From positions 1-64,000 of the forward strand of contig WSXY01000003.1 in assembly GCA_009773565.1 (NCBI GenBank): a stretch of 64,000 bases of DNA, written 5' to 3'. Position numbers and translations under genes: made by a program. This DNA is from Actinomycetota bacterium. Lineage in GTDB: Bacteria; Actinomycetota; Coriobacteriia; Anaerosomatales; Anaerosomataceae. Each line of letters opens with the position of its first letter. Within the stretch, counting starts at the first letter, position 1. Below the pieces are notes generated by a model. The model saw only the letters and a program-made list of their open reading frames with translations. It was not told the DNA's origin and made no database searches. Of this stretch, positions 52,136 to 63,130 are shown in pieces.

Positions 52136-52897
52136 CTACATCCTCACCGGCACGCCGTGGGCAGCCATCGCTTCTTTGACCTGACGGATGCTGAAGGTGC
52201 CGAAGTGGAACACACTTGCGGCCAAGACAGCGTCCGCGTCGGCTTCGATGACGATCTCCGCAAAGTCATCGAGCTCGCCCGCGCCCCCGCTCGCGATCAC
52301 AGGGATGTTGACTGCGCGCGTGACCGCGCGCGTGAGCGGGATGTCAAAGCCGTCCTTCGTGCCGTCGCGATCCATGCTAGTGAGGAGGATCTCGCCGGCA
52401 CCGCGGCGCTCGACCTCCTCCGCCCACGCAACGGCATCGATGCCGGTGTTCGTGCGACCTCCGGAGACGAAGACCTCCCAACGCTCGGAGCCAGCGACAC
52501 GCCGGGCATCGATCGCCACGACGATGCACTGGGAGCCGTACTGGCGCGAAGTCTCGGTGATAAGGTCGGGCGCTGCAACGGCTGCTGAGTTCATCGAGAT
52601 CTTGTCGCAACCCGCCGACAGCATCGCGCGGATATCCGCAGAAGAGCGCATACCGCCGCCAACCGTGTACGGGATGAAGACCTCCTCGGCGGTACGGCGC
52701 GCCACTTCCAGCATGAGCGGACGCTCCTCGTGCGTGGCGGTGATGTCGAGGAAGACGAGTTCGTCGGCACCCTCGCGATCGTAGATAGCGGCAAGCTCGA
52801 CAGGATCGCCGGCATCGCGAAGGTTAACGAAGTTGACGCCCTTTACGACGCGTCCCTCATGAACGTCGAGGCACGGGATGACGCGTTTGGTGAGCAC
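52136..52897 (-). CDS. hisF: Imidazole glycerol phosphate synthase cyclase subunit
   Basis: The 253-residue TIM barrel has the catalytic aspartate in [15 protein letters not shown] and the second in [15 protein letters not shown], plus phosphate-binding [11 protein letters not shown]. With HisH it makes imidazole glycerol phosphate and AICAR. GTG at 52897 is used because the family start [12 protein letters not shown] begins there, 4 bases after hisA; a longer frame upstream is spurious. Confidence 0.96.
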   Translation of the reverse strand: MLTKRVIPCLDVHEGRVVKGVNFVNLRDAGDPVELAAIYDREGADELVFLDITATHEERPLMLEVARRTAEEVFIPYTVGGGMRSSADIRAMLSAGCDKISMNSAAVAAPDLITETSRQYGSQCIVVAIDARRVAGSERWEVFVSGGRTNTGIDAVAWAEEVERRGAGEILLTSMDRDGTKDGFDIPLTRAVTRAVNIPVIASGGAGELDDFAEIVIEADADAVLAASVFHFGTFSIRQVKEAMAAHGVPVRM

Positions 52898-52901
52898 GCG
52901 A

Positions 52902-53630
52902 CTACGCCTCTTCGCCGTGGCCGGCTTGAATCGCGTCCGCGAGGGTAAAGCTGTTCTCGTAGAGCGCCTTCCCGACGATGACACCCTCAAGCTGCTTCCC
53001 GATCGTATGAAGATCGCGGATGTCATCAAGATTGGAGACGCCGCCCGAGGCCGTCATCGGGATGTCGATCTGCCCTCCGAGCGCGCGGTAGGCGCCGTAG
53101 TTCACGCCGGTCTGCATGCCATCCTTCGAGATGTCGGTGTATGCAAGGCGCTTCACGCCGAGGAGTTCGAGTTCTCGCACAAGCTCAAGCACGCCGTACT
53201 CGGTACCCTCGCGCCAGCCGTTGATGGCGACCTTGCCGTCCCGCGCGTCGATCCCGGCGACAATCGAGCCGCCGAAGCGCTCGCACGCCTCGGTCACAAG
53301 CCCGGGCTGCGTCACAAGCGCGGTGCCAAGTACCATCCGGCGTACGCCAACTCCCGCGAGCCGCTCGAGCACCGCCATCGAGCGCAGGCCGCCGCCGGTC
53401 TGAACCGGCACGCCGAGCGCGACGATACGCTCGAGAACCTCGATGTTCTTCGGGTCGCCAGTGACCGCGCCGTCGAGATCGACAACGTGGAGCCATTCGG
53501 CGCCCTGCGCGATCCACTGGTGCGCCTGATCGACGGGGTCGTCGTTGTAGACGGTGACAGCATCGAGACGTCCCTGCAGGAGCCTGACTGCCTTGCCGTC
53601 GAGAATGTCGATCGCGGGAAAGACGATCAT
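52902..53630 (-). CDS. hisA: Phosphoribosylformimino-5-aminoimidazole carboxamide ribotide isomerase
   Basis: The 242-residue TIM barrel has [19 protein letters not shown] with the first catalytic aspartate and [14 protein letters not shown] with the second, and [11 protein letters not shown]. It performs an Amadori isomerisation. It overlaps hisH by four bases. The actinobacterial PriA variant also does the trp step, but this genome has trpF. Confidence 0.96.
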   Translation of the reverse strand: MIVFPAIDILDGKAVRLLQGRLDAVTVYNDDPVDQAHQWIAQGAEWLHVVDLDGAVTGDPKNIEVLERIVALGVPVQTGGGLRSMAVLERLAGVGVRRMVLGTALVTQPGLVTEACERFGGSIVAGIDARDGKVAINGWREGTEYGVLELVRELELLGVKRLAYTDISKDGMQTGVNYGAYRALGGQIDIPMTASGGVSNLDDIRDLHTIGKQLEGVIVGKALYENSFTLADAIQAGHGEEA

Positions 53631-54250
53631 CGGGTGCCCCTCTCGGTAACGATGGAACCGAAGTTCGCAAGCAGTTTAAGCCCCGTCGTCGAGGACTTCT
53701 CGGGATGGAACTGCACGGCATAAGCGGATCCGGACTCGACCGCGGCCGCGAACGGCACGCCGTACTCCGTACGTCCGATGATACAAGATGCATCGTCGGG
53801 CCGCAGACGGTACGAATGCACGAAGTAGAACGCTGTCTCAGGCGCAATCCCATCAAACAGGCGGCTCTCGCGCGGGTACTCGACCGTGTTCCAGCCGATG
53901 TGCGGGATCTTCACACCGCCCGGGAGTCGTTCGCAGCTTCCCGGCACGATGCCGAGGCCCTCCCACTCCCCGTCTTCGAGCCCGACCGTCGCCAGGAGCT
54001 GCATCCCCAGGCAGATGCCGAGAAACGGCACGCCGTCATCTACGCGAGAGACGATGATATCCCAGAGACCGCTTGCCTTGAGGTTCGCGCTCGCATCGCG
54101 AAACGCACCGACACCCGGCAACACGATGCCGTCGGCCGCACTCAGCACTGCAGGGTCGTCCGTGACCACGATGTCAGCGACGCCTGCGTGCTCGAAGCCC
54201 TTCTGCACGCTGCGCAGGTTGCCCATCTTGTAGTCGACGATCGCGATCAC
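53627..54250 (-). CDS. hisH: Imidazole glycerol phosphate synthase glutaminase subunit
   Basis: The 207-residue class I amidotransferase has the oxyanion strand and cysteine [15 protein letters not shown], and the histidine-glutamate pair in [11 protein letters not shown]. It delivers ammonia to HisF. Overlaps hisB and hisA by four bases each. Confidence 0.97.
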   Translation of the reverse strand: MIAIVDYKMGNLRSVQKGFEHAGVADIVVTDDPAVLSAADGIVLPGVGAFRDASANLKASGLWDIIVSRVDDGVPFLGICLGMQLLATVGLEDGEWEGLGIVPGSCERLPGGVKIPHIGWNTVEYPRESRLFDGIAPETAFYFVHSYRLRPDDASCIIGRTEYGVPFAAAVESGSAYAVQFHPEKSSTTGLKLLANFGSIVTERGTR

Positions 54251-54834
54251 AGGGAGCCCTTCGTGCTGGGCACGCCGACGACGCGCGGGTCGATCTCGAC
54301 GGCCTCGCGCAACGCACGCGCGACGGCCTTGAACGCAGCCTCGATGATGTGGTGTGCATTGTCGCCCGCCAGCTTGTGAACGTGCAGCGTGATGCCGGCA
54401 TTCGTCGCGAACGCAACGAGGAACTCCTTGGCGAGCGTCGTGTCGAACGTGCCGATGATCTCGATGGGTACCTCGACGGCATACGTCAGCTGGCCGCGAC
54501 CGGAGATGTCGATTGCGCCGAGCACGAGTGCCTCGTCCATCGGCACCGCCGCGGAGCCAAACCGGCGGATACCGCGCTTGTCGCCCAGCGCCTCGGCCAC
54601 AGTCTGCCCGAGCACGATACCGACATCCTCAACCGTGTGGTGAGCGTCTACCTCGAGGTCACCGCGCGCGGTTACCGCCAGATCGAGCGATCCGTGACGG
54701 CCGAGCGCGTCGAGCATGTGGTCGAAGAACGGCACGCCGGTGGAGACAGTCGTCTCGCCGGACCCGTCGAGATCGAGGGTCAGCGTGATGTCGGTCTCGT
54801 TCGTGGTGCGCGTGATCGTTGCGGTGCGTCCCAC
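54247..54834 (-). CDS. hisB: Imidazoleglycerol-phosphate dehydratase
   Basis: The 195-residue enzyme has the two manganese-binding histidine clusters [15 protein letters not shown] and [13 protein letters not shown], plus [10 protein letters not shown]. It is the single-function form. GTG at 54834 is preceded by AGGGGAG and lies just after the hisC stop; the upstream extension is not coding-like. Confidence 0.96.
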   Translation of the reverse strand: MGRTATITRTTNETDITLTLDLDGSGETTVSTGVPFFDHMLDALGRHGSLDLAVTARGDLEVDAHHTVEDVGIVLGQTVAEALGDKRGIRRFGSAAVPMDEALVLGAIDISGRGQLTYAVEVPIEIIGTFDTTLAKEFLVAFATNAGITLHVHKLAGDNAHHIIEAAFKAVARALREAVEIDPRVVGVPSTKGSL

Positions 54835-54835
54835 G

Positions 54836-55966
54836 TCACTCCCCTTCCTTGAGGTGCCTCTGTGCCGTTGCGGCGATTCCGAACAGGTCACTCGCATGGC
54901 GCCGCGAGATGATCTCATCCATGGCGCCGAGGAAACGGACGACCTCCGCCTCGGTGCCAACGCTCACGCGGAGGCAATCCTCAAGCCCCGGCGCACGCGA
55001 GAAGTCCCTGATGAGCACCGAGTGCTCGTGCAGCAGGTCGCGCCACACCGCCGAGGCGTGTGCGACTTTGAAGAGCACGAAGTTCGCCTCGGTCGGATAG
55101 ACCGTGACCCCGGGGAGCGCCTCAAGTCCGCACACGATCATGTCGCGCTGGCGCAGCAGCTGGCTGATGCCCGCCTCGAAGACCGGCCGCTCGCGGAAGA
55201 CGAGCGAGGCCGCCACCTGCGTGAATCGATTGACCGAGTACGGCTGGCGGACTTTGGTGAGCTCCATGATGACGTCCTCGTGCGCGAGCAGGTACCCCGC
55301 GCGCAGGCCCGCGAGCGAGAATGCCTTAGAGAACGTCCGCAGGATGACGAGGTTCCGGTGGCGTGACATGTGCGGGCGCATCGTGTGCCGCGAGAACTCG
55401 AAGTACGCCTCGTCGACGAGGACGAGCGCATCGGTCGCGTTGAGCACGTCGATGAGGAGCGTCTCAGCGGCGAGCGTGCCGGTCGGGTTGTTCGGGTTCG
55501 CGATCATCACGATGTCGATGTCGCCGGGCTTGAGGCGCTCGAGGAGCGCCTCCCCGTCGATCGAGAAGTCCTCACGGCGAGGCAGCGACACGACCGTCGT
55601 TCCGGTCATCTCGGCATCGATGCCGTACATCGCGAAGGTCGGCGGCAGGTCGATGAGCGTTCGGCCGGGCCCACCCCACGCGAGCAGCAGGTCGAAGATG
55701 AGTTCGTCGCCACCGTTGCCCACAAGGACGTTGCCCGGCTCGAGCCCGTTGGCCTCGGCGATCTTCTCGCGCAACGGGTTCGAAAGCGGGTCGGGATACC
55801 GGTTATACGGTATGCGCGCGGCAAGATCGGCGAGCTTCTCAAGGAGTTCGCCGGGCAGATTGAGCGGGTTCTCGTTGCTCGCGAGCATAATGTCCGCCCG
55901 CACGTCCTTCACGTCGTACGGCACGAGCGACTCAAGTTCGGGGCGCGGCGGCCGAAGGCTGTCCAC
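54836..55966 (-). CDS. hisC: Histidinol-phosphate aminotransferase
   Basis: A 376-residue fold-type I PLP enzyme with [16 protein letters not shown], the aspartate in [10 protein letters not shown] and the lysine in [16 protein letters not shown]. It transfers an amino group to imidazole-acetol phosphate. It overlaps the hisD stop by one base. Confidence 0.96.
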   Translation of the reverse strand: MDSLRPPRPELESLVPYDVKDVRADIMLASNENPLNLPGELLEKLADLAARIPYNRYPDPLSNPLREKIAEANGLEPGNVLVGNGGDELIFDLLLAWGGPGRTLIDLPPTFAMYGIDAEMTGTTVVSLPRREDFSIDGEALLERLKPGDIDIVMIANPNNPTGTLAAETLLIDVLNATDALVLVDEAYFEFSRHTMRPHMSRHRNLVILRTFSKAFSLAGLRAGYLLAHEDVIMELTKVRQPYSVNRFTQVAASLVFRERPVFEAGISQLLRQRDMIVCGLEALPGVTVYPTEANFVLFKVAHASAVWRDLLHEHSVLIRDFSRAPGLEDCLRVSVGTEAEVVRFLGAMDEIISRRHASDLFGIAATAQRHLKEGE

Positions 55967-57285
55967 TATGCCTCACCTTCGTCTTCCTCGGAAAGCGCGT
56001 ACGCCATCGCGAGACGCAGGCCGATCGCCCGTGCGTGCGCTTCGAGACCCTCGGCCTGTGCGATGACCATGGCCGTCGGGCCGTCCATCTCAAGGCCTTC
56101 GAGCGAGTAGCTCAGCACCGAGGATTTCTTCACGAAGTCATCGACCGACAGCGGGCTCGAGAATCGCGCGGTACCGCCGGTTGGCAGCACGTGGTTGGGG
56201 CCTGCGATGTAGTCGCCGACGCTCTCGGGCGTCCAAGGGCCGAGGAAGATCGCGCCTGCGTTGCGGATGCTGCCGAGTAGCTCGAGCGGCTCGGCCATCA
56301 TCACCTCGAGGTGCTCGGGAGCGATCATGTTCGCCGCTGCGAGGGCGACGTCGACATCCGGGCAGATGACGACCACGCCGTTATCGGTGAGCGAGCGGCG
56401 GATCACATCGGCGCGCGGCGAGTCCTCGAGCAACAACTCGAGAGCGGCATCTACCGCATCCGGGAGCTCGGCGTCGGTGGTGACGAGGTAGGTTGCGGCC
56501 TTCGGATCGTGCTCAGCCTGCGCCATGAGGTCGATTGCGACAAACGCCGGCTCAGCGGTCTCGTCGGCGAGAATGAGGACCTCGGACGGCCCGGCGAGCA
56601 TGTCGATTCCGACCTCACCCATGACGAGCTTCTTGGCGGCGGTCACATACGCGTTGCCGGGTCCCGTGATCTTGTCGACACGCGGAATCGAAGCGGTGCC
56701 GAACGCGAGTGCCGCAATCGCCTGCGCGCCACCCACCTTGTAGATCTCCGTGACGCCCGCCTCGGCCGCGGCCGCAAGCGTGTACGGGTTGATCGTGCCG
56801 TCGGGACCCGGCGGGACGACCATCGCGATCTCTTCGACGCCGGCGACCACGGCGGGGATGGCATTCATGAGCACGCTTGACGGGTAGCACGCGCGACCGC
56901 CCGGCACGTATATGCCGACGCGCTCGATGGGCGTGACCTTCTGCCCGAGGAAGATGCCGCCCTCCTCGACGGTGAACCAGCTCTGCGTGACCTGGCGGCG
57001 GTGGAAGTCCTCGATGGCGACAGCGGCGGTCGCGATGGCCTCAAGGAAGTCGTCGCCGACGACAGCGAGCGCCTCCTCGATCTCGGCTTCGGTGACGGCG
57101 AGCACGTCCACGGTCGCCTTGTCGAACTGCGCGGTGTAGTCGCGCAGGGCCTCATCGCCGCGCACGCGGACGTCTTCGACGATGCGCATCGCGACGTTCA
57201 GGACCTCGGCGTCGATGCCGCCGCTGCGCTCGATGTCGTCGCGTGCCAGGCTCCGGCCGCGTGCCAGTTCGATTCGTCGCATCAT
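55966..57285 (-). CDS. hisD: Histidinol dehydrogenase
   Basis: The 439-residue enzyme has GPGNAYVTAAKKLV and AGPSEVLILADETA for nucleotide binding, zinc ligands around AQAEHDPKA and APEHLEVM, and GPNHVLPTGGTARFSS. It oxidises histidinol to histidine in two steps. It starts 18 bases after hisG. Confidence 0.97.
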   Translation of the reverse strand: MMRRIELARGRSLARDDIERSGGIDAEVLNVAMRIVEDVRVRGDEALRDYTAQFDKATVDVLAVTEAEIEEALAVVGDDFLEAIATAAVAIEDFHRRQVTQSWFTVEEGGIFLGQKVTPIERVGIYVPGGRACYPSSVLMNAIPAVVAGVEEIAMVVPPGPDGTINPYTLAAAAEAGVTEIYKVGGAQAIAALAFGTASIPRVDKITGPGNAYVTAAKKLVMGEVGIDMLAGPSEVLILADETAEPAFVAIDLMAQAEHDPKAATYLVTTDAELPDAVDAALELLLEDSPRADVIRRSLTDNGVVVICPDVDVALAAANMIAPEHLEVMMAEPLELLGSIRNAGAIFLGPWTPESVGDYIAGPNHVLPTGGTARFSSPLSVDDFVKKSSVLSYSLEGLEMDGPTAMVIAQAEGLEAHARAIGLRLAMAYALSEEDEGEA

Positions 57286-57303
57286 GAGCGGGTCACTCTC
57301 CTC

Positions 57304-57975
57304 TTATGGCAGCGGCACAACGGCCGCGAGCCGGTCAGTCAACTCTCGCACGCGGACCGACTCGGTCTTGATGCTCACCGGGTTGGCCACAAAGCGCGCC
57401 GTGGACGCGAGCACATCTTCGACGATGCGCAGGTTGTTCTCGGCAAGCGTCCGACCGGTCGCCGTGATATCCACGATACGGTCGGCGAGCCCGATAAGCG
57501 GCGCGAGCTCGATGTTCCCGTGCAACTTCACGATCTCGATCTGGATTCCACGAGCGGCAAAGTGCGCCTCGGCGATGCGCGGGTACTTGGTGGCAACCCG
57601 GATCACGCCGAGGTGGTGGTAGAGCTCCTCGATACTGCGAGCAGCATCCTCGCGCTCGGCGACCACGAAGCGGCATCCGCCAAAGAGCAGGTCCACCATC
57701 TCGACGACGTCAAGCTCGGCCTCAACGAGCACGTCCTTGCCGGCGATCGCGACATCAACGCCGCCGTACGCGACATAGATGGGCACGTCGGTGGGCTTTG
57801 CGATGATGAACTCGTAGCCAGGCGTTCGCACGATAAGCTGCCGGCCCGGATCGGCAAGACCGCTGACATCGACGCCGGCAAGACCGAGCGCCCGAACCGA
57901 GTCAGCGTACAGAGCGCCTTTCGGGATAGCGATCCGCAGAGGTCGAACCTCACCCTCTGGTACCCGGACGATCAT
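57304..57975 (-). CDS. hisG: ATP phosphoribosyltransferase, short (HisG-S) form
   Basis: At 223 residues it lacks the regulatory C-terminal domain of long HisG. It has the start LRIAIPKGALYADSV, the PRPP-binding DITATGRTLAENNLRI and a GGVDVAIAGKDVL loop. Short HisG is active only with HisZ, which overlaps it by four bases. It commits PRPP and ATP to histidine synthesis. Confidence 0.96.
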   Translation of the reverse strand: MIVRVPEGEVRPLRIAIPKGALYADSVRALGLAGVDVSGLADPGRQLIVRTPGYEFIIAKPTDVPIYVAYGGVDVAIAGKDVLVEAELDVVEMVDLLFGGCRFVVAEREDAARSIEELYHHLGVIRVATKYPRIAEAHFAARGIQIEIVKLHGNIELAPLIGLADRIVDITATGRTLAENNLRIVEDVLASTARFVANPVSIKTESVRVRELTDRLAAVVPLP

Positions 57976-59243
57976 CGTGCACCGCCTTTCCGCGACGCCC
58001 AGGTCGCTGACGGCGGCGCGGGAATCGGCGAGTCCAGCGGCAGTGCACGCTCGCCGGCGCGGTCGAGGCGAACGATCTCCTCGCCGCTAGCGAGCAGCGC
58101 CTCCTCGGCGCCGGTCCTCTCGGCGTCACGCACGATCTCAAGCCCCGAGCGGCCGACGGATGCCTGCACGAGCCATCCAGCGGCTCGCAGTGCCCGCGCG
58201 GCCGCGAACACCGCGACCGGGTCCATACCACCGATGACCGCGTCGAGCGGGGCAATGACCGGGGTGCGGTCCTGCTCTGCAAGCGCGATCATCACGCGCT
58301 CAAGGCCGAGCGCGAATCCGGCCGCGGGCTCGGGAGTGCCAAACGCTGCGAGAAGCCCGTCGTAGCGACCGCCCCCGCCAAGCGGCAGACCGAGCCCGGG
58401 CGCGTACGCCTCGAGCACGAAGCCCGTGTAGTAGTCGAAGGAGCGCATGATGCCGAAGTCGACGGTCACGTGCTCGGCGTAGCCAAGCCCTTCGAGAATC
58501 CGGTACGTCTCGCGCAGATTGCCGAGCGTGTCAGTACACCCGCACGCGGCGAGCAGCGCTCCGCACTCCTCGAATGCTTCCTTGCCACCGCGGATGCGCG
58601 GTGATGCTACGAGCGCAGCCGCAACGTCCGCCGGAACATCGCCGTATGCCGCAAGCGTATCGAGCGCGACGAGATTGCGCTCGTGTGCCGCCGCGATGAC
58701 CGAACATCCCCACTCGGCCGACATGCCAGCACTCGCGATGAGGTCGCGGAGCACCTCCACGGTGCCGATGCTGATGCCGAACGACTCGAGACCCGATGCC
58801 GCGAGTGCTTCCACCGCGAGTGCGATGACCTCGGCGTCCGCCGCAGCCCCCCGGGCGCCAACGAACTCCACGCCCGCCTGCGTGAACTGGCGGGACTGGC
58901 CGCGGAGCGACGCGTACTCGCGGAAGACGGGCGCGACGTAGCGCACGCGGTGCGGGCCCGGCTCGTCGGCAAGCCGGGAAGCCGCCACGCGTGCGATCGG
59001 GACGGTCATCTCAGGCCGCAGCGCGAGCAGGCTGCCGTCAAGATCGAAGAGTCGGAACGTGCCGCGCTCGGCCGACGATCCGACGCCCACCACGAGCGTC
59101 TCATGCTCCTCGACAACGGGCGTCTCGACTGGCGAGTAGCCCCACGCGGTGAAGACGTCGCTCACGGCGCGAGAGACGACCTCACGTTCGGCCGCCTCCT
59201 GAAAGAGCACGTCTCGGAATCCCCTTGGCGTCACTGGACGCAC
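57972..59243 (-). CDS. hisZ: ATP phosphoribosyltransferase regulatory subunit HisZ
   Basis: The 423-residue protein is a HisRS-like paralog (VTPRGFRDVLFQEAAEREVV; RYVAPVFREYASLRGQSRQFTQAGVEFVGA; GRYDGLLAAFG) without an anticodon-binding domain. It activates and feedback-regulates short HisG. GTG 59243 follows GGAGGTG; a longer frame to 59270 is open but lacks a ribosome-binding site. It is the first his gene; a promoter in the 52-base gap to dnaE is possible. Confidence 0.95.
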   Translation of the reverse strand: MRPVTPRGFRDVLFQEAAEREVVSRAVSDVFTAWGYSPVETPVVEEHETLVVGVGSSAERGTFRLFDLDGSLLALRPEMTVPIARVAASRLADEPGPHRVRYVAPVFREYASLRGQSRQFTQAGVEFVGARGAAADAEVIALAVEALAASGLESFGISIGTVEVLRDLIASAGMSAEWGCSVIAAAHERNLVALDTLAAYGDVPADVAAALVASPRIRGGKEAFEECGALLAACGCTDTLGNLRETYRILEGLGYAEHVTVDFGIMRSFDYYTGFVLEAYAPGLGLPLGGGGRYDGLLAAFGTPEPAAGFALGLERVMIALAEQDRTPVIAPLDAVIGGMDPVAVFAAARALRAAGWLVQASVGRSGLEIVRDAERTGAEEALLASGEEIVRLDRAGERALPLDSPIPAPPSATWASRKGGAR

Positions 59244-59322
59244 GTTTGCCACCTCCGGATACTTTATCACGCTAGAGTGGTGCAGTACCGCAGTATCACA
59301 CGCTCGAACTCACCCGTCAAGG

Positions 59323-62300
59323 TCAGGCTTCCCAGACCGAACCTTCGCCGAGGAGCTCCTTGATCTCGGCATGAAGCGATGTCGACGACGCATCGACGTT
59401 GTACTCCCCGGGCATCTTGAGGACCTTGGTACCCGCGGGACCTTCGAGCTTCACCTGCACGGCATCGCGCCCCGAGTGTGCTGCAAGAATCGCCTTGAAT
59501 GCCGTGCCCCCGCCGTTTGACAGCGTGGCCGACTCGGCTTTGACCCACAAGATGCCCGGCGGCTTCTCGAATCGACCCTCGGTCGTGAGCGGCTGCACGT
59601 CGTGCACCATGAGTTTCGTTCCGCGATCGGAGGACTCGACTTTGGCTCGAATGCGCACAACAGCATCGACAACGATGAGTTCGCGGTACTTGTCGTACGT
59701 CTGCGGGAAGAGCACGCCCTCCATGGACCCTTCGAGGTCCTCTAGCACGAACGTGCCCATCAACTTGCCTGCCTTGGTAGCGATCCGGTCCGTCTTGGTC
59801 ACGATGCCCGCAAACCAGCCCGTCACGCCATCCTTGAGAGCGTCGCCATCACCGAGAGAACACGTGCGCGCCGCCTTGATCGTCTCGGCGATGTCAGCCA
59901 GCGGGTGATCGCTGACGTAGATGCCGAGCATCTCCTTCTCGAAGGCCAGCTTCACGCCCTTGTCCCACTCGACACCATCTGGTGGAGGCGTGCCGTCCTC
60001 CATGCCGTGCTCGTCGGCGTCGAAGAGGTCGAACATCGAGACCTGCCCGCTGTCGGCGTCCTTCTGGCGTTTGGCCGCAGCGTCAACCGCGCCGTCCATG
60101 AGCTCCATGAGCTGCTTGCGGGTGTAGCCCGTCGAATCGAACGCGCCGGCCTTGATGAGCGCCTCGAGCGTCTTCTTGTTGAGCTGCCGCATATCGACGC
60201 GTTCGCAGAAGTCGTGGAGCGAGCTGAACGGCCCGTTCTCCTTGCGCTCGGCCGCGATCGTGTCGACCACGCCCTCGCCGACGTTTCGAATGCCGGCAAG
60301 CCCGAACCTGATCGCGCCCTCAACGGCGGTGAAGTCCCGTCCCGATGAGTTCACATCCGGCGGAAGCACCTTGATGCCGGCGTTGTTGCACGCCGCGATG
60401 TACTTGACGATGGTCTCGCTCTTGCCCATGTAGCTGGTGAGCACCGCCGACATATACTCCAGGGGGTAATGTGCCTTGAGGTATGCCGTCTGGTACGACA
60501 CGAGGCCATATGCGGCCGCATGGCTCTTGTTGAAGGCGTACTGGGCGAACGCCTCGATATCGGTCCACACGCGCTCGGCGACGCGGGGATCGTAGCCGCG
60601 TTCGGCCGCCCCGCGGATGAACTCCGGCTTGAGCCCGTCGACGATCTCCTGGATCTTCTTGCCCATGCCCTTACGGAGCTTGTCCGCCTTGGCTGCCGAG
60701 AAGCCGCCCATCTCCATCGTCATGCGCATCGCCTGTTCCTGATAGACGATGGCGCCGTAGGTCTCCTCGAGGATGTGCTTGATCCGCTCGTCGTAGTAGG
60801 TGACGGCCTTGCGGCCATGCTTGCGTGCGATGAAATCCGGTATGGAGTCCATCGGACCCGGTCGATAGAGCGCCACGACTGCGACAAGGTCGGCGAAGAC
60901 GGTCGGCTTGAGGTCCTTCAAGACACGCTTCATGCCGGGAGACTCGACCTGGAAGACCCCGTCGGTATCCGCGCGCTGGAGGAGCGCGAAGGTTGCCGGG
61001 TCGTCCGTGGGAATCGTGTCGATATCGATATCGACGCCGTGATGCTCGCGAATCGCCTTCACGGCCTTCGCGATAACGGTCAGCGTCCGCAGTCCGAGGA
61101 AGTCCATCTTGAGCAGGCCGAGGTCGGCGATGACGTTGCCTTCATACTGCGTGATGATCACGCCGCCCTTGGTGTCGAGCTTGACCGGGGTGTGGAAGTG
61201 CAGCGGGTCGCGACAGATGACGACGGCCGCGGCGTGGATACCCTCGCCACGTACGATGCCCTCAAGGTCCTTCGCGGCGTCGATGATGCGCTGGGTGTCG
61301 CCACCCGTCTGGTACTCGCTGCGCAAGTCGGGGTTCGCCTTGAGAGAATCGACGATCGTTCCCTCGGAGATTTGCTTCGCGATCTTATCGGGGACTCCGA
61401 ACGGATAGCCGAGAACGCGCCCCGCGTCTCGCACCGCGCCACGGGCGAGCATCGTCGAGTACGTGACGACCTGCGCGACCTTATCGGCGCCGTACTTCTG
61501 CTTCACGTATTCGATGACGTCGAGCCGACGCTCGTCGTCGAAGTCGATGTCGATGTCGGGCATCTCGGTACGCTCGGGGTTGAGAAAGCGCTCGAAAAGC
61601 AGCCCGTGAACGATCGGATCGAGCGCCGTGATGCCCAGCGCGTAGCTGATGATCGAGCCGGCGGCGCTACCGCGGCCGGGTCCCACGCCGATCTCGTTCT
61701 CCTTCGCCCACTGCACGAAGTCCGCAACGATAAGGAAGTACGCCGAGAGGCCCTTCTCGGTGATGACTTTAAGCTCGGTCTCGAGCCGTTCGAGCGACTC
61801 TTCCGGCACCGGATCGCCGTAGCGCTTCTTGAGGCCGACCAGGCATTCCTCGCGCAGATAGTCGTCCTCGGTCGAACCCGCGGGCACCTCGAACACCGGC
61901 AGGATGATCTTCCCGAACTCCAGGTTCACATCGCACCGCGCGGCGATGTCGAGTGTGCTTGCGAACGCCTGAGGGTACTCGGGAAGCGCCAGGCCCATCT
62001 CCTCGGCAGACTTCAAATAGAACTGGTCCGAGGAGAACTTCATTCGGCTGACGTCATCAAGCGTCTTGCCCGTCTGGATACACACGAGCATGTCTTGCGC
62101 CTGCGCGTGCGAAGCCTGAACGTAGTGGATGTCGTTGGTGGCGACGATTGGCAGCCCCAGCTCGTTCGCGAGCCCGACGATTGCGCGGTTGATATCCTTT
62201 TGCGAGACGCCATTATCGGCGACGATGCCCTGCTCCTGGATCTCCAGGTAGAAGTTCTCCTCGCCGAAGATCTGCGCGTACGTCTCGGCCCAGCGGCGGG

Positions 62301-62778
62301 CTTCCTCGGGCTGATTGTGCTCGAACGCCTTGCTGACGATGCCGCTCATACACGCGGACGTTGCGATGATGCCTTCTGAGTACCGGCGCAGAAGCTCCTC
62401 GTCGACCTGGGGCTTGTAGTAGAAGCCGGTCGTCCATGCCTCGGAGACCATCGCCATGAGGTTGCGGTAGCCGGTCTGATTGCGCGCGAGCAAGAGAAGG
62501 TGGTTGAGTTTGGGCTTGCCGTCGCGCTTGCGTCGCGAATCCGGCGTGAAGTAGATCTCGCAGCCGAGCACGGGCTTTATGGGCGCGCGACCGGTCTTCT
62601 CGTTGCCTTTGGTGGCGGCCCGGTAGAACTCCACCGCACCGAACATGACGCCGTGGTCGGTGAGCGCGAGCGCCGGCATGTCGAGCTGCGCCGCGCGGTC
62701 GAGCAACCCCTCGATCTTGGCGTGCCCGTCGAGAAGCGAGTATTCGGAATGAGTGTGCAGGTGGACGAACCCCGACAT
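59323..62778 (-). CDS. dnaE: DNA polymerase III alpha subunit
   Basis: The 1151-residue replicative polymerase has the PHP domain start HLHTHSEYSLLDGHAKIEG, the palm with GPGRGSAAGSIISYALGIT and the catalytic aspartates in PDIDIDFDDERR, the fingers, helix-hairpin-helix motifs, an OB domain (GWFAGIVTKTDRIATKAGKLMGTFVLED) and a short tail. The length fits DnaE1. It is directly downstream of the YerC-like gene (5 bases) and upstream of hisZ. Confidence 0.97.
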   Translation of the reverse strand: MSGFVHLHTHSEYSLLDGHAKIEGLLDRAAQLDMPALALTDHGVMFGAVEFYRAATKGNEKTGRAPIKPVLGCEIYFTPDSRRKRDGKPKLNHLLLLARNQTGYRNLMAMVSEAWTTGFYYKPQVDEELLRRYSEGIIATSACMSGIVSKAFEHNQPEEARRWAETYAQIFGEENFYLEIQEQGIVADNGVSQKDINRAIVGLANELGLPIVATNDIHYVQASHAQAQDMLVCIQTGKTLDDVSRMKFSSDQFYLKSAEEMGLALPEYPQAFASTLDIAARCDVNLEFGKIILPVFEVPAGSTEDDYLREECLVGLKKRYGDPVPEESLERLETELKVITEKGLSAYFLIVADFVQWAKENEIGVGPGRGSAAGSIISYALGITALDPIVHGLLFERFLNPERTEMPDIDIDFDDERRLDVIEYVKQKYGADKVAQVVTYSTMLARGAVRDAGRVLGYPFGVPDKIAKQISEGTIVDSLKANPDLRSEYQTGGDTQRIIDAAKDLEGIVRGEGIHAAAVVICRDPLHFHTPVKLDTKGGVIITQYEGNVIADLGLLKMDFLGLRTLTVIAKAVKAIREHHGVDIDIDTIPTDDPATFALLQRADTDGVFQVESPGMKRVLKDLKPTVFADLVAVVALYRPGPMDSIPDFIARKHGRKAVTYYDERIKHILEETYGAIVYQEQAMRMTMEMGGFSAAKADKLRKGMGKKIQEIVDGLKPEFIRGAAERGYDPRVAERVWTDIEAFAQYAFNKSHAAAYGLVSYQTAYLKAHYPLEYMSAVLTSYMGKSETIVKYIAACNNAGIKVLPPDVNSSGRDFTAVEGAIRFGLAGIRNVGEGVVDTIAAERKENGPFSSLHDFCERVDMRQLNKKTLEALIKAGAFDSTGYTRKQLMELMDGAVDAAAKRQKDADSGQVSMFDLFDADEHGMEDGTPPPDGVEWDKGVKLAFEKEMLGIYVSDHPLADIAETIKAARTCSLGDGDALKDGVTGWFAGIVTKTDRIATKAGKLMGTFVLEDLEGSMEGVLFPQTYDKYRELIVVDAVVRIRAKVESSDRGTKLMVHDVQPLTTEGRFEKPPGILWVKAESATLSNGGGTAFKAILAAHSGRDAVQVKLEGPAGTKVLKMPGEYNVDASSTSLHAEIKELLGEGSVWEA

Positions 62779-62783
62779 GGGCG

Positions 62784-63095
62784 CTACTCGCCCGCTTCCG
62801 CTGATGTGTCGCCGATCCGACCGATGATGCGGGTGTAGCCGTCGGCACCGTAGTTGAGACTACGGCTCACCCGGCTGATAGTCGTGGTTGAGGCACCGGT
62901 CACTTCCTGGATGCGTGTGTAGTGCTCGCCGGCGGCAAGCATACGCGCCACAGCAAGGCGCTGAGCGAGTTCCTGCAGCTCACGGATGGTACACACATCC
63001 TGCAAAAACGCGTACGCCTCATCGGCGTCCTCCAAAGCAAGCAAGGCCCTGAGAAGGGCCTCGACTTCGGGCGTTCGAAGACGGTCTGAAGACAT
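62784..63095 (-). CDS. TrpR-family (YerC/YecD-like) regulator
   Basis: The 103-residue protein has a TrpR-like helix-turn-helix: CTIRELQELAQRLAVARMLAAGEHYTRIQEVTGASTTTISRVSRSLNYGADGY. YerC/YecD proteins are found in Firmicutes and actinobacteria and have no confirmed corepressor. A 6-3-6 palindrome lies upstream at 63131-63145 and would fit autoregulation. It is not part of the trp operon. Confidence 0.9.
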   Translation of the reverse strand: MSSDRLRTPEVEALLRALLALEDADEAYAFLQDVCTIRELQELAQRLAVARMLAAGEHYTRIQEVTGASTTTISRVSRSLNYGADGYTRIIGRIGDTSAEAGE

Positions 63096-63130
63096 CTGTG
63101 ATGATCTCCCCGTGTGATCAGTTGGTGTGT

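Noticed and set aside
57001-58365. 454-residue open frame on the plus strand
   Set aside because: Antisense to hisD, hisG and hisZ; low-complexity charged peptide.
60469-62379. 636-residue open frame on the plus strand
   Set aside because: It is antisense to dnaE and shares its codon pattern; no domain is recognisable and it has no ribosome-binding site.
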